In this document: piece after piece, positions 12,301 to 25,291 of the stretch | How positions within the stretch are numbered: the stretch's first letter is position 1 | How the letters are laid out: every line of letters begins with the position of its first letter | NCBI GenBank assembly: GCA_030522415.1 | Contig: CM060104.1 | Location: 14,070,229-14,134,228, forward strand | Direction of reading: 5' to 3' | Origin: Channallabes apus | Taxonomy: Eukaryota; Chordata; Actinopteri; Siluriformes; Clariidae | DNA length: 64,000 bases | Made by a program: the position numbers and the translations under genes | The notes under the pieces: model-generated | The model's input: only the letters and a program-made list of their open reading frames with translations | Told to the model about the DNA's origin: nothing | The model's database searches: none

Positions 12301-13339
12301 GTAACAGTTGTTCGCATAATGGTTATTATTCAGTTGATGGATAAGACCTGAAAATACTGTATAATGCATTGATCAATCTGAATTTCACTGTCATTCTATT
12401 AACAGACACAACATCACTGTACAAAGTTTAGTAAACACGGCCACATTGAGTGACAAACTGTTTCATGCTCACTAACAGGCTATGTCCAGTCATCAATATG
12501 ATTGACACTTATGCATCACGTTGAGCTACTGTATATCCTTAACTTTTCACAGACAGTTTAAGAGTTTGTTAAGCCTTTAGTTTGCTAACCAGAAAAATAT
12601 TTATAAAGCATTAACTTAAATAATAGGGTGGGAAACACACATACTGTATGGTGAAACTGTGTTATCACTGCAGAACTCCTAGTTTAATCTGGAGTTAACA
12701 GTTATCAGGTAACTGTTAGGTTACTGGTGAGTTTCTTGTGTTCTTCTTGTGTCTGTGTAGGTTTTTCTCACCTGTGGAGGATTATACCTACTTCATAAAA
12801 CCTTCCATATGTGGATTGGCTACAACTCACTAAACTATCACTCTTAGATGTGTGTTTGTACAGTATGTATGCTGGACCTCACAATGAAATTGTGGTTTGT
12901 GGCTAATTCATCCGCCTGAAATAACCTTATAATACATTTTAAACAGGAAGGAAGCTATTAAAGGACAACTATTAAAGACTACATGCTAGTCTGTGTGCTG
13001 GTGTGTCTACGTTGCCTTGCAAAACTGCTAGTTGCCTGGGGGATTTCTATGCTATTAATTTATTCATCCTATACCACATCCTATACCAATCAATCCTCCA
13101 GCTCCGGATGACCCAGAATATACTTTTTTTAAACTTTGCAGAAAAGAATCAGGCAAGAGCACAACAGAAAATTTATCTCATTTTATCTCATCCCACCCCA
13201 AGATTTATAAATACTAAGATTCCACCACTTTCTCTCTGCATGACCTCATAGACGCTCTGTAGTTTCCTCAGTGATTGCATGCTGCTTTAGCACTGCATGT
13301 AGCACTCGCCTGCCATCCGTCCACCTCTGTTTTGAGCAC
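12301..13339. other. pde1c intron, nothing recognised
   Basis: Unique-looking sequence with no exon, RNA or mobile-element signature recognised. Confidence 0.45.
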
Positions 13340-13661
13340 ACCCAAGTAAAAAAAAAGTATGCTAAGTATATTAAATCCTAGCATGCCAAAGCATACTTAA
13401 ATGTACTTGCTCCAGACTAATGACTAGTATACTTGAAGTTTGCTATTTTGGAACAACTAATTTTGTACTAAGTGTATTTAAGTTGTAATTAAATTGTAGA
13501 AAAGCACAATTTTAAGTGTATTAAGTATACTTGTGTGTGCTAAAGTGGAACAACTTTAAGTATACTTTAGTACACTTAAAGTATATGGCTGTGTGTGTAA
13601 TAACGTACATACCTGACAGTATTATTAATACAATTTAAGTATATATTTAATGTATTATAAG

Positions 13662-14818
13662 CAGAGGTGGAAAGAGTAATAAAATTTTGTACTCAAGTAC
13701 AAGTACTGTTACTTCAGTGAGTAACAGTACTTGTAAGTACAAGTAAAATTACCATTATAAAAATCTACTCAAATAAAAGTAAAAAGTAGCTCATTAAAAA
13801 ATTTACTCAGAGTAAAAGTTACCGAATTACTTTTTTATTTTTATTTTTTTAACAGCGGGGTGGGATGAGGCATTCTAGCGTAGTTCAAAAAAAGATGAGC
13901 AGATATAAATCTCAAACTAGTTGTTTTTAACTGAAGGAACACCTTTGCATAATAAAGCTGTTGTTTTTCTTGTGCTTAAAAATCAAAGTGGTCACTTAAA
14001 TATGGTGTTACGTCCCAGTCTAGGGCCATAGAGCAAAAGAATGGTTCAGGGTTCTATTTTAAACTGTATGGAAATGGTGGTATATGGCAGAAAGAACTAG
14101 ATCCAATCATTACACACACACACACACACACAGGAGGAGGATCAGATTCAGGATGGACCCAGGCCAAAATAATAAACAAAATGGTATTTATATTTAGTAG
14201 CTAGATTACCTGCCAAAAAAAAAAAAACACACACAAACAAAAATACAGGTTCCTTCCCGGACTCCCTAAACCAAAAACAGTGAAATTATCTACAAATATA
14301 TACAAAGACCAACCAAACCAAATGGACAAAGCAATAATCAAAGTCAATTGGAGGCAAAAAGTCAAAACCGGAATACACAACCAAATATCAAAACACCAAA
14401 ATCACAACCTCTTTCCTCTTTCCCGCGTCTCTCTCCGGTTTATACATGGTTGTGCTAGTCGATGACGTCACTCAGGGCGGAAGCGGCCGTGTGGAAGGTC
14501 AGGTAGCTGCCGATGTCAGAAAACCCGGAGTGGAGTCTGGAGCGGCGCGCGACCAGGACATGATACACACACGCGGCGCAACGGAGCATTTATACAAAGC
14601 ATAAAATATTTTTTTATTTTAGCATTTTCATTCATTTATTTTTTACTCAGTAGCGAATATGATTTAAAATGTAGCGAATTACAATACTTCAAACAAAACG
14701 TACTTAAGTAAAAGTAAAATTACAGATTTTTAAAACTACTTAAAAAAGTAGAAATACACAAAAAAGCTACTCAATTACAGTAACGCGAGTAAATGTAATT
14801 CGTTACTTTCCACCTCTG
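13662..14818. mobile_element. Non-autonomous hAT element, 1,157 bp, with perfect 8-bp target duplication
   Basis: It begins CAGAGGTGGAAAGAGTAA and ends TTACTTTCCACCTCTG, the termini of a very common fish hAT family with sub-terminal ACTCAAGTA repeats. ATTATAAG lies on both sides (13654-13661 and 14819-14826), the 8-bp duplication expected of hAT transposase. The interior has a short CA repeat (14113-14132) and a GC-rich stretch (14450-14600) but no transposase. Confidence 0.9.
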
Positions 14819-15510
14819 ATTATAAGTACATTACAGCTATTTTTACTGTATTACAAATACATGATTAATATACTATGAGTATATTCTTATTGCAGCAGTA
14901 GCATGCTGTTATACTTCTGGCCAATTACAAATACTAAAAAAAGTACACTTTGTGGTTAATACAAATATACTTTATTGTATCATACAGTACACACAACCTT
15001 CTATACTACTGTAGTGTTTTTCGACGCTAGCAGGAAACTTGGAGGACGAGTGAGTTTGGTGGCTACACAGTGTAATGACACACCTATTCAGCTATTAGCT
15101 AGAACTGGAGAACGGTAGCAGAATGCAGCACATACACACATAGAAATAGCACACATGTACACATACTCAAACTTGGCCGAAGCCACTAACCTAAACACAC
15201 GTCCCAAACAGGGTGAACACAAAAAGAACACCTGCCGCAAGGCACGACGGTCACAAGCCGCCGCCCCGCCCACACCACAATACTGTATTGCAAATGTGTT
15301 ACCAGTACATTAAGTGTTTAGGATATGCTAAATGCATTTTCTACACTATAACATGTTTTTGAAAAGCATTACATCAGTAATTATGAGGCAGATTTTATTC
15401 ATGAGTTCAACAGATTTAATTTGCACAAGGTTACAAAAAAGCACTACTATAGTTTATTTGTGCTCAATAAAAGTCAGGTTCTCTTACAAACACACAAACT
15501 AAAATATAAA

Positions 15511-15634
15511 CTGGTGTGTGAACACAGACAGACATTAGTATTAGAATCTACAGGTACAATATTAGTTTAAACCTGGTGTGTGAACACAGACAGACATTAG
15601 TATTAGAATCTACAGGTACAGTATTAGTTTAAAC
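15511..15634. repeat. Two tandem 62-bp copies
   Basis: Unit CTGGTGTGTGAACACAGACA... at 15511-15572 and 15573-15634 differ at one visible base (ACAATATT against ACAGTATT). A third unit starts (CTGGTGTGTT) and breaks off. The near identity indicates a recent tandem duplication. Confidence 0.9.
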
Positions 15635-16595
15635 CTGGTGTGTTGATTCTGTTACACAGAGACTGAAAACAGGCCGAGAGCTACGGAGCCATTATACCAC
15701 AAGCAAAGTACAGAACACATTAACAACAACACATTATATAAACTATAGATTAAAGTATGTACTTAATTTAAAACCGTTACATTTACCTTATGCCGATGAA
15801 AATAAAATAATAACGATACGAACTAACACACGCGATGATGCACCATCAGCCGTTAATTCAAACGAGAAGTGGAGAACTGGGGAGCCAATCAGAGAACAGA
15901 CAGTCCGAATCTGCCCGACTCTAGCTCTGATTGGCTGGTGGGGCGCCGTCTAGTCTCCGGTTGGCTGGAATAGTCGCAGAGTTTACAACGCTGCTGCAGT
16001 TGGTGTGTCGCTTTATGACAGTGAGTGGACAGAAGATTGAGAGAGTGCACACATAAATTATCTTGAACGGCAAAATTGATTTTGAGCGCGCAGGAACGAG
16101 TTTGAGATCGCACGCGCGAGGGAGAGATTCAGCGTGCAAAAACGAGTCTAAAAGCGCGCGCATGAGAGAGTAGTGCACTCAATATAAGTACATTTACATT
16201 TAACTGATAATATACTGAGACTACCGTATATTAAAATTTGTATTCTAATATATACTTTCTGTACATTTGTACAATGACTATTTCGAGCATATTTTTTTAA
16301 AAATATACCAAAAATATATTGAAAAACAAGTTTAAATAAGTATACTTTGGAAATGAGACCAGACTTTCACTTAAAGTATATTTTCCAATAATATATTTTT
16401 GGAAAGTGTACTATAATACAATTATTTTTAAGTATATTTAAAGTTTAATTCCAAAATTTGGTAAAAGCATGATGTTAGTATACTTTTTATATATTAACTG
16501 ATGGTACAACTTTTTGTTAGTATATTTGCAATGTATTATCGAGGATTTCAATATATTTGTAATACACTAAAGTGCATTTTTTTTTCACTGGGGCA

Positions 16596-17136
16596 GTGCT
16601 GGTTTTTTTTAGGCTGCTGCTGTGTGAATGGCCTTGCTTATGCAGTGTCTGTCAATAGATGATGTGGTCAGTGATAACCCCCCGCCACTGTGTTTGTCCA
16701 ATAGAATGAGTTGGATGTTGACGAGGACACTTTGTCCTTGTTTATTTGAATCACGAATTATCTCACTCCACCTTTGAAGGACCTTGACAGTCATGCTAAT
16801 GAAATTATGTTTTCCCCAGGAATCTACTGTATCACCAAATTAATTGAGCAACAGATCAGAGCAAATGTTTATAATGATAAACAGTTCTGGGCTTATATAT
16901 GTGTGTTTTTAATAGGTTAGATTTTCAATCACAAACATGGCTAATATGGTGGCATTACATCTATGTAGATAAATGGTTGTGCTTTGACCAGCATTGATGC
17001 ATCAAGTGGATAGTTAAATGCACTCTGAGGCTGAGAACAACCCGAGAAAGCCAGCCAATTGATTTTTGATTTTCAACTACTGGCAAATGAAAAACAGGCT
17101 GTGAATGCTCAATTGTCCAAACCATGAAGAAAGAAT
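16596..17136. other. pde1c intron, nothing recognised
   Basis: No exon or mobile-element signature seen between the palindromic element and the CA repeat. Confidence 0.45.

Positions 17137-17208
<72 letters not shown>
17137..17208. repeat. (CA)36 microsatellite
   Basis: Pure uninterrupted CA tract of about 36 units. Confidence 0.96.
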
Positions 17209-17210
<2 letters not shown>

Positions 17211-17484
17211 GTTTAAATTTAATTCTGATCCTAAAGTGGCTTGATCTCGAGCAAAGAAGGGTATCAGACTGATCTTTAATTGAGGTCATTATTGAGGCTA
17301 GAGGTTACACAGTGACCATTAGTGCTCAGGTTTCACTGTATGTGAATCACAAAGCTTTATCTAAGAGCATTGTTGCAAAGGTTATCACTGAATAACAGAA
17401 GGTTGAGCATGACTAATGTTTAAATGTTTAAAATAATAGCTAAACAGTATATTTCGAAGACTAGGAAATATACTATCATTATAC

Positions 17485-18150
17485 ACCAATCAGTCATAAC
17501 ATTAAAAAGTGAAAAGTGGTATCAGCCAATACTGTGCACATCCCTGTTGTGCTGCCAAAACATCTAACCTATCAAGGCATGGACTCCACAAGGTTTCTTT
17601 TGCGCAATTTCTATCATTATTGATATTCCGAGAAAAAAAGTCAAAAACAATACACTCATGTGCCTTCCTACTTTATCAGCTATGGCTGTGTAAGTTGAAG
17701 GATACACACAGAGATTCCAATTGGCACTGAGTACCATCCTCGAGACTTCCGTTTCCAGTGACCTTGGGTGCGGATCTGAAGAATGTTTTGTGTAATATGT
17801 TCACGATTGTGTTCTCATTGATAAAAATGAACGAGACTTTGGGGTCATTTCTTAGAAATGATGAAAAGTAAAAAGAGCAAAAAGGTTTCCTGAAGGGGTC
17901 TCCATGAAACAGACTTGTTGTCCTATTCCTGACCATTTTTTGTGTGACTTGGATCCACTGCTCGTAGGGAATACTATTGCAGTGGAGGTCTGTATGTATG
18001 TAGTCTGCAGCAATGTTATGTGCATGTCTCAAAGTAACAGACATACATATAACCCAGCAGAACATTGCCCAGATCATCACAGCATCACAGACCATAATCC
18101 ACTTGGATTAAATCCATATCCAAATTCTAGCCAGTGCACTATATTGGTTT
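17485..18150. mobile_element. Decayed Tc1-like transposon relic
   Basis: The left part (CACCAATCAGTCATAACATT, then TGCTGCCAAAACATC and GGCATGGACTCCACA) resembles one end of a common fish Tc1-like family. Further right, AACCCAGCAGAACATTGCCC and following words also match that kind of element read in reverse. Reading frames are broken and short, so no transposase can be drawn. Assignment is from remembered family sequence. Confidence 0.5.
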
Positions 18151-21100
18151 AAAAATTCAGTGACGTGGTCTGGCTGTATGCTCTGTCCCTGTGAGTAGGC
18201 CTGGCCTTTACACGCTCACTCAATCCAAACCTCTGGTTTCCCTCCGCTCATTTTCCCCAGGGTGGTGGCAGTCAACTGGAAAATTAGGTTTCTCCACTAA
18301 AATAAGTCTGGCCTGCTACAGTCCTATCAGGCAAAAGGTTCCACTAAGAGAGAGAAAGACGATAATCAAGAGAAAAGCCACAGAGAGCAAGCACATTAAC
18401 GCCAAGCCATTTGGATGAAATGAGATTGTTACACCCACCTGTGTGAACATTTATGTGCTCCTGCTGAAGATTTGAGTGCCTTCAAATTGGGAAGTGGGGA
18501 GAAAAAGCAAAGGTCAAATCATCCATAAGTTAGCAAAAAGAGCTATCTGGAGGAATGATAACTGCCTGGTAATGACAGCCCTTACTTACTGAAAGACTAT
18601 TCTGGCTCCATTTTGACACCATGTTGTTATGAGGATTTCTATATACATAAGAAATTGATTTTTTTTTATATTACTTGATTTATTTTTTTCCTCTCCAGTT
18701 CCCCTGCATTGCAATACAATAACACTGTGTCTTATCTCAAGACAGCATCTGTCTGCATGGCCATTGCTTCTAATATACTATATGAATTCTGCCACAGCAC
18801 AGCAGTGTTATCTTAAAGAACTGACAGGATATGCTACCCCTTTATATGATGTGCAAATGCCAAAAGTAAATGCACCATAGAAACCTTGAGGCAACAACCA
18901 ATCCCTTTACTGCTGGAGAGAAAGCCTCAAATAGTGCTGATTCTGCTGAGCATTCAAAACCCACAGACTGTCTAACGCATCACATCTAAGTAGTTCCACT
19001 GCAACACATGTTGGGAGAAAGCTCTGGGTTTTCTCTGCTAAAGGAATTCAAGCAAAACAGATCATTCTACTGATTGAAAGAAACATTTGAAATAGTAAAA
19101 AATCTATTGGGTCATGTAAGATAAAAAATTTCATTTAAACTTTTGAGGAAAAAAAATAAACATACTGTATGTGCCAATGAAATTATACCATAGCTTTTAT
19201 CAAAGGCCTCAATAATGTGTAGCAGAAATCTGAAACCAAAACAGTTTTCCTAACTTTCTTCTTCAGATTATTGAGGTGGTCCATAAAAGCTACAGTATGG
19301 TATATTTTCACAAGGTTCAAAATGTATTTTGACTAAAAAGACTTAAAAGCATGCATACATGTCTAATAAAATAGATGGATTTTTTTTGTTGTTTGTTTGT
19401 TTAAATGGCAAATCTTTTTTTCAGGCCAGAATAAAGTTACCAGTTCAGAAGGGTCAAATTATTGGGCTGCATGAAGCAAAGGAAGCTAAGTAACAGTAGA
19501 TTTTAAATTTCTTGAACTGGGTTAAGAATCCTTCAACACATTATCAGAACCTGAAAGGATTGTGCTGAACTGTCTACTTAGTTGAAGAAATGTGTTTAAA
19601 AAAATCATGCCTGAATGTGTGCATCAGGGTAAAAAGGGATGTGTATGAACAATGCACCCATCATGCATAGCGGCCACTGCACTGCTTCAGTTGGTCAGGT
19701 CAGGTGGCAACAAAATGACATTATACTGAATGACCAGATTATTACATTAATGGAGTTTTTCTCCCATGATAGCACATGCATCTTTGACTTAAACTGTGAA
19801 TAATAAATAAACGATGAAGAATAATTTTTACACAAGAACTGGCAACCACATTGTTTGCCGTAATCAAAACTAGAGGTGATTGAATGAAATCTTAGAGTGC
19901 GTGATTTTTTTTGTTTGTTTAATGAGCTTGGTTTATAAAAATAAGAGGCCGGCTGAACTTAAACCAAAATATATCTAGATCCTAAATTGAAGATTCACAT
20001 TTGCATTTTTACGAGATACTCTAGTCCTGTCTCACTTTTGTATTGAATAGCAGTGTCTGTGGTGTGACATCACCATTCCCATATAGACATTCTGAGAAAG
20101 GTCGTCTGGCTTCCTGACAGTGTCTTCATGAATGCAATCCCCTGGATAAGTCCTCATCTTTACAGCTTTTTTTTTCACTTCCGAGCTGCTTCTTGTTCTC
20201 TATCTCTAAGTTCTATCTAGAACATATAAATGTGTTGGGGTAAAATCCCACAGCCCCCAATGGCTTCTTCCAGCTTTTCATTCCTCTGAAAGACAAGCTT
20301 TGGGTCCCTGCTGACGTGACATTTGTGTATGTTCTCACTGAGATGCTTTTACTGTGTAAATGATGTTTGACTGTGTGTACTGAGGTTACAACCTAAGAGA
20401 CCAAAGTTGTATAGCATTCTTTCAACCATGCTGTTTGGAACCTCAGAGTTATGTTATATTACAAAAGGGAGGGGAGTAAACAGAATATTCATCATACAGA
20501 TCATCCTTCTTCTCTTTGCAGTGGAGCTACAGTAGTGGTAGTAATGAAAGGGCTTAGCCCTATCACCTACAAACTATCTGCTTTTCTCCCGCTCACGTTC
20601 ACTGTACTGCTCTTCAGTAAGGCATGCCTGCTCCCAAGCGTCCCTTCACAAGTGCCTCCACATGCACAATGAAGTGCTAATAGAACATTATAGAGTTCAC
20701 TGGAGCGCTGTTTATGGCCGGGTATTTATAGCAAGCCGAGTGGCACATTGACGTCAGAACTAATGCCATTGTGTTGCAGGCAGCCAGAAACCTGTCTCTC
20801 ATGTGTATCCTTTTATTGTCTCACTTAGGCTGATTGATGATGATCTTCCCCCTGGATCATCCACTACTGTCTACTGAAAAACAACTGCATTAGAACTGCA
20901 GACAGGTTCCAGAGAGACAGATACTATATGCATGATGGGGAAATTCAAGCTTACTCACAAAGGGATTTCTTACTTCCTTTCATCAACTTGTAATAATGAG
21001 AAATATGATTGTGCTATGAATTATAATATTATACCATTCAAATGGCCAGTATTAAATTAGGTTTTGTTATTTTTTATAAAATACAGTAGAACACATATCT

Positions 21101-21814
21101 TTCTCAGGAACATGATGCAGACACAATGAAAAGGATAATTGTAGCTGCTGTCTATGAAGTAAGGTAAGCAGCCTTATAAAATATTTAAATAGTGTTGCAA
21201 AAGCAGAATTAAAAATAAGATATGTCCTGCATTTTGTGATGGTGTTAAAAGTCTATTTCTATTCCAATTTTTATTTAGTCTCTTTATTGTATTCCAATAC
21301 TTACTGTAACAATCAAAGTGCATGGATGAAATAAGCTTAACCCATTAAAGATCCATGCAGTTTTCCTCATTCCTGGTATGGTACAGTAGAAGATTTTTTT
21401 TGTTTGTTTTTTTCTCTCACAAGAGCATAAAAGATACATTTTTAGTGTGGGAAAATGTCTTCTAATCACCAGAAGAGCTGGAAAGGTCATGAAAATAATG
21501 AAGCTTCCAATGCATCTTTTAGTCACAGAAATACTGCATGCCATTTCATCTGCAGTATTTAAATATTAATCTCTCACATATGAACACACACACACACACA
21601 GTAGGTTATATTTTCTAGCATATGTTAACCCTGGAATGCTACTCTGTGATAATGTCTGTTATAAAAATACAATTTAATTGAATTCAAATCAAATATTTGA
21701 AGCAATGACTGTTCTTCATGCAGCTCAGTCAACAAGAGAAACAGAAAGGAAGAACAAACATTTCCTTTGTCAGCTAACCATGTTCTGCTTCATTCTATGA
21801 ATTCAACAACAAAA

Positions 21815-21852
<38 letters not shown>

Positions 21853-22299
21853 ATACTTTACTCTTTTGCTTCTCACAGAGTGAGAACACACATTCCCTAT
21901 GCATAGATGCATAACAATATACAGGCTAACTCTACAAGCAGGACTGTCAATAAGTCAAGACACTGGCTGCTGGACAAATATTGTCTGGCTGACTCTGAAA
22001 TCTGGTTTGAATGGTGCCAGAGACTGGAATATAGACAAATACCTTTAAAATCTGCGCACGTTGTGTGAGAAATGGATTAAAATAACACCTAGAAACATTT
22101 ACTGAAGATGTACTAAACAAACACTGGAACATGCTGGCTTGAGGGACTTAAATATGATTAAACACAATTCCCTTACTGAGGAACACCAGCTTGTACAGTA
22201 GGTTGGCTGATGGAACAGCTTAGAGCTAGACAGGCATAAACAGTGGTTACTGTTCATAACAGTTGCTTTCTCACCATGCTACACAGTTCCACATTTTTA
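18151..22299. other. pde1c intron, no recognised gene; (TG)n at 21815-21850
   Basis: A long unique-looking stretch. A TG microsatellite is at 21815-21850 and a short CA run at 21587-21600. No exon with family resemblance or good splice sites was found, and conserved non-coding elements cannot be judged from one sequence. Confidence 0.45.
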
Positions 22300-25291
22300 G
22301 CTGCATTCATTAGCCAGAGTACCTCAGAGTACATCACCCTCAGCCTAGGTCAGCATCAAGAACAGATTAAATTTCACCTCACCCCCATCTCCTCTCCACC
22401 TCTCATACTCGGATACCCCTGGCTGCTTCAGCACGACCCTCTGATCTCCTGGACACAAAATCGGATCCTTCAGTGGGGGCCGACCTGCACCGAACTCTGC
22501 CTACGGGCTCAGGCTGGGACGTGTTCCACGGAGTCCGAGGCCCCCGACGTCGACATCCACACCATTACTCCACCCTGAGGTTTTCTGCAAGCGATGCGCC
22601 AACCATCTGCCACCTCACCGTCCCTATGACTTGGCTATTGAGCTCCAGCCAGGTTACAACCCCCCCCCCTCCCTCGGCCACCTCTACTCTCTTTCCAACA
22701 ACGAGACCAAGGTGATGGAGGAATACGTCGCCAGCGCTCTCCGACATGGTTCCATTCGGCCATCCTCGTCACCTGCAGCCTACTTCGTAAAGAAGAAAGG
22801 GGGCGAACTTCGCCCATGTGTCGACTATCGGGGGCTAAACAAAATCACCACCAAGAATCGTCACCCTCTGCCGCTCACCAACTCAGCCCTGGACGCCCTC
22901 TCTGGCGCCACCGTGTTCTCTAAGTTGGACCTCCGGAGCGCCTACAACTTGGTGCGCATCAGAGAGGGCGATGAGTGGAAGACGGCCTTCATCACACCCA
23001 CCGAACATTATGAGAGCCGGGTCATACCTTTTGGACTCTGCAACGCACCCTCGGCCTTTCAACAATTCATTAATGATGTTCTGAGAGACATGCTAGGCCG
23101 ATGGGTGTTTGTTTACTTGGATGACATTCTAATCTACTCACATACCACCGAAGAACATGTTCAACACGTCTGGGCCGTGTTAAAGAGATTGCTCGCTCAT
23201 CAGCTGTACTGTAAGCTGGAGAAGTGTGCTTTTCACAAGCACTCCACTACGTTCCTGGGTTTTGTCATCTCGCCCCAGGGTGTGGCCATAGACCCCCAGA
23301 AACTGGAAGTTGTACGTCACTGGCCCCTACCCAGGACTCTGAAGCAGCTTCAACGGTTTCTCGGGTTTGCGAATTTCTATCGTCGCTTTATCCGGGGCTA
23401 CAGTACAGTTGCAGCACCACTTACTACATTGACCAGGCCCTCAGCTCATCCATTCCAACTCAATTCAGCCTCCATCTCAGCCTTCAAAAAACTCTGTCAC
23501 CTTTTCACCACCACCCCTATTCTCCTGCACCCAGATGCCAACAAACCGTTCGTTGTGGAGGTGGACGCATCGGATGTGGGCGGCCGGCGCTGTTCTCTCC
23601 CAGCGAGGTCCAGACCAGAATCTACACCCTTGTGGCTTCTTCTCCAAAAAATTTAACCCCACTCAACAGCGATACGGAGTAGGGGACCATGAACTGTTGG
23701 GCATAAAGTGGACCTTGGAGGAATGGTGTCACTGGCTCCAGGGCACCAGTGAGCCATTCATCGTCTGGACTGACCACCAGAACCTTCTCACCATCAAGAA
23801 TTTCAAACAGCTCAACCCACGACAGGCACGGTGGGCTTTATTCTTTGAACAGTACAACTTCCACCTGTCATACCGCCCGGGGTCAAAAAACACCAAGGTC
23901 GACGCCCTGTCTCGTCAACATGAAATAGAGCCACCTCGGGCGGACCCCGTGCCTGTCATCCCCACCACACAGATCATCGCACCACTCAACTGGGACATCA
24001 ATACGAGGGTTCGCCAGGCACTGGCTGCAGAGACCGCGCCGGCAGGCATGCCGCCTGGACGACTCTATGTCCCACAACACCTAAGGTATGAAGTCCTCCA
24101 ATGGGGCCATTCCTCGCTCGTCGCTGGACACCCTGGAACCCAATGAACTACATCCTTCATAAAATGGGCATTCTGGTGGCCCACGATGAGGAGGGACATC
24201 ATGGAGTTCTTTCAGGCGTGCCCAGTGTGTGCCAGGGCCAAGGATTGAAACCAACCCACACCCGGAGAGCTCCAACCCCTTCCCGTTCCTCGACGGCCCT
24301 GGACACACATCGCCTTAGATGTCGTCATGGGCCTGCCGGTTTCCGAAGGTAAAAATACCATCTTGACCATTGTCGACCAGTTCTCCAAGGCAGTACACCT
24401 GGTGGCCCTCACCGGACTCCCATCAGCAAAAAACACCACCGACCTGATACTGGAACACATAGTCCGATTGCATGGGTTCCCAAAGGACATTGTCTCGGAC
24501 AGAGGCCCCCAGTTCACCGCCCGGTTCTGGAGGGCTTTCTGCCGTCTGATCAATTCAACCTGCAGTCTGTCTTCTGGCTACCACCCCCAGACTAATGGTC
24601 AGATGGAATGAACCAACCAACAGCTGGAGCGTTACCTGAGGTGCTTTGTGTCGTATCGTCAACGCTCCTGGGCCCGCTACCTCAAATGGGCTGAGTTGTC
24701 CCACAACCTCCACATCTCCTCTGCCACCAACCTAAGCCCATTTGAGGTGTGCCATGGTTTCCAACCTCAGTGATGTTTGACCACCAAGAACCGGAGGTTG
24801 ACGTACCATCGGCCCAACAGTTGGTCCGCCGGTGTCACCCCCCAGGACGATTGTACCACGTAGGTGACAAGGTATGGTTATCAACCAAGAACCTACATCT
24901 GCACACCGAATCCCGGAAACTGTCACCAAGATTCATCGGACCATACCGCATCACACTAGGATTAACCCTACCGGCTCCAGCTGCCTGCGGCGCTCCGGAT
25001 CCACCTAGTCTTTCATACATCTCAACTAAAGCCATTCATCAGCTCACCTATGATACCGCACATCGCTCTGTCATTGAGTTTGCCCATGCTACCTCGGATT
25101 CGTTCGTTGACTCATGAGTACTCACTTTCTTGGGTTTCCTTTCAGACTGAGTGTGTATTTATAGGACGCGGGTTAGATTGTGTCTTTCTCTTGCTTCTTA
25201 ATTGTGAGAGTCCTTATATCAAATCGCGTGATTATCCTGCCCACTCGTGCCTATCCGCGTCTTTCTGGTCTCCTCGGGTTAGTTCACGACA
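22300..25291 (+). mobile_element. Decayed chromovirus (Ty3/gypsy), same family as 48158-53340, truncated at both ends
   Basis: From about 22310 the DNA is alignable with the intact element at 48158-53340, starting inside the protease and running through reverse transcriptase, RNase H and integrase. The 5' LTR and gag are missing. On the right, the integrase C-terminus, chromodomain and LTR U3 are deleted: pol is joined near 25055-25060 to LTR sequence starting just before the predicted R start (CATCGCTCTGTC) and running to ACGACA at 25291. No target duplication is visible. It is antisense to pde1c. Confidence 0.85.
22316..25050 (+). pseudogene. Broken chromovirus pol (protease to integrase)
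   Basis: Pieces appear in shifting frames: the protease tail near 22316-22578 ([16 protein letters not shown]), reverse transcriptase near 22631-23580 with [10 protein letters not shown] intact, RNase H and the tether near 23590-24146, and integrase pieces near 24327-24611 (SDRGPQFTA). There are several indels (near 22580-22630, 23580, 24146-24325 and 24770-24830) and a TGA at 24609-24611 where the intact relative has an Arg codon after TE. It cannot make a working polyprotein. The high similarity to the intact copy shows the family has both old and young members here. Confidence 0.85.

Larger units (their letters stand above)
13340..16595. mobile_element. Large palindromic-ended non-autonomous element, interrupted by a hAT insertion
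   Basis: Left arm (13340-13653) and right arm (about 16180-16595) are diverged inverted repeats rich in AAGTATACTT motifs, with termini resembling CCCAGTGAAAAAAAAATG. The centre is GC-richer (15830-16180) and carries several ATTGG (reverse CCAAT) motifs, which may mark a former internal promoter. A 62-bp tandem pair lies at 15511-15634. Without the 1,157-bp hAT insertion the element would be about 2.1 kb. No transposase is seen and the target duplication is unclear. The boundaries are approximate. Confidence 0.6.

Noticed and set aside
15889..16178. Overlapping minus-strand frames in the GC-rich core
   Set aside because: Composition-driven; no family resemblance, splice sites or consistent frame.
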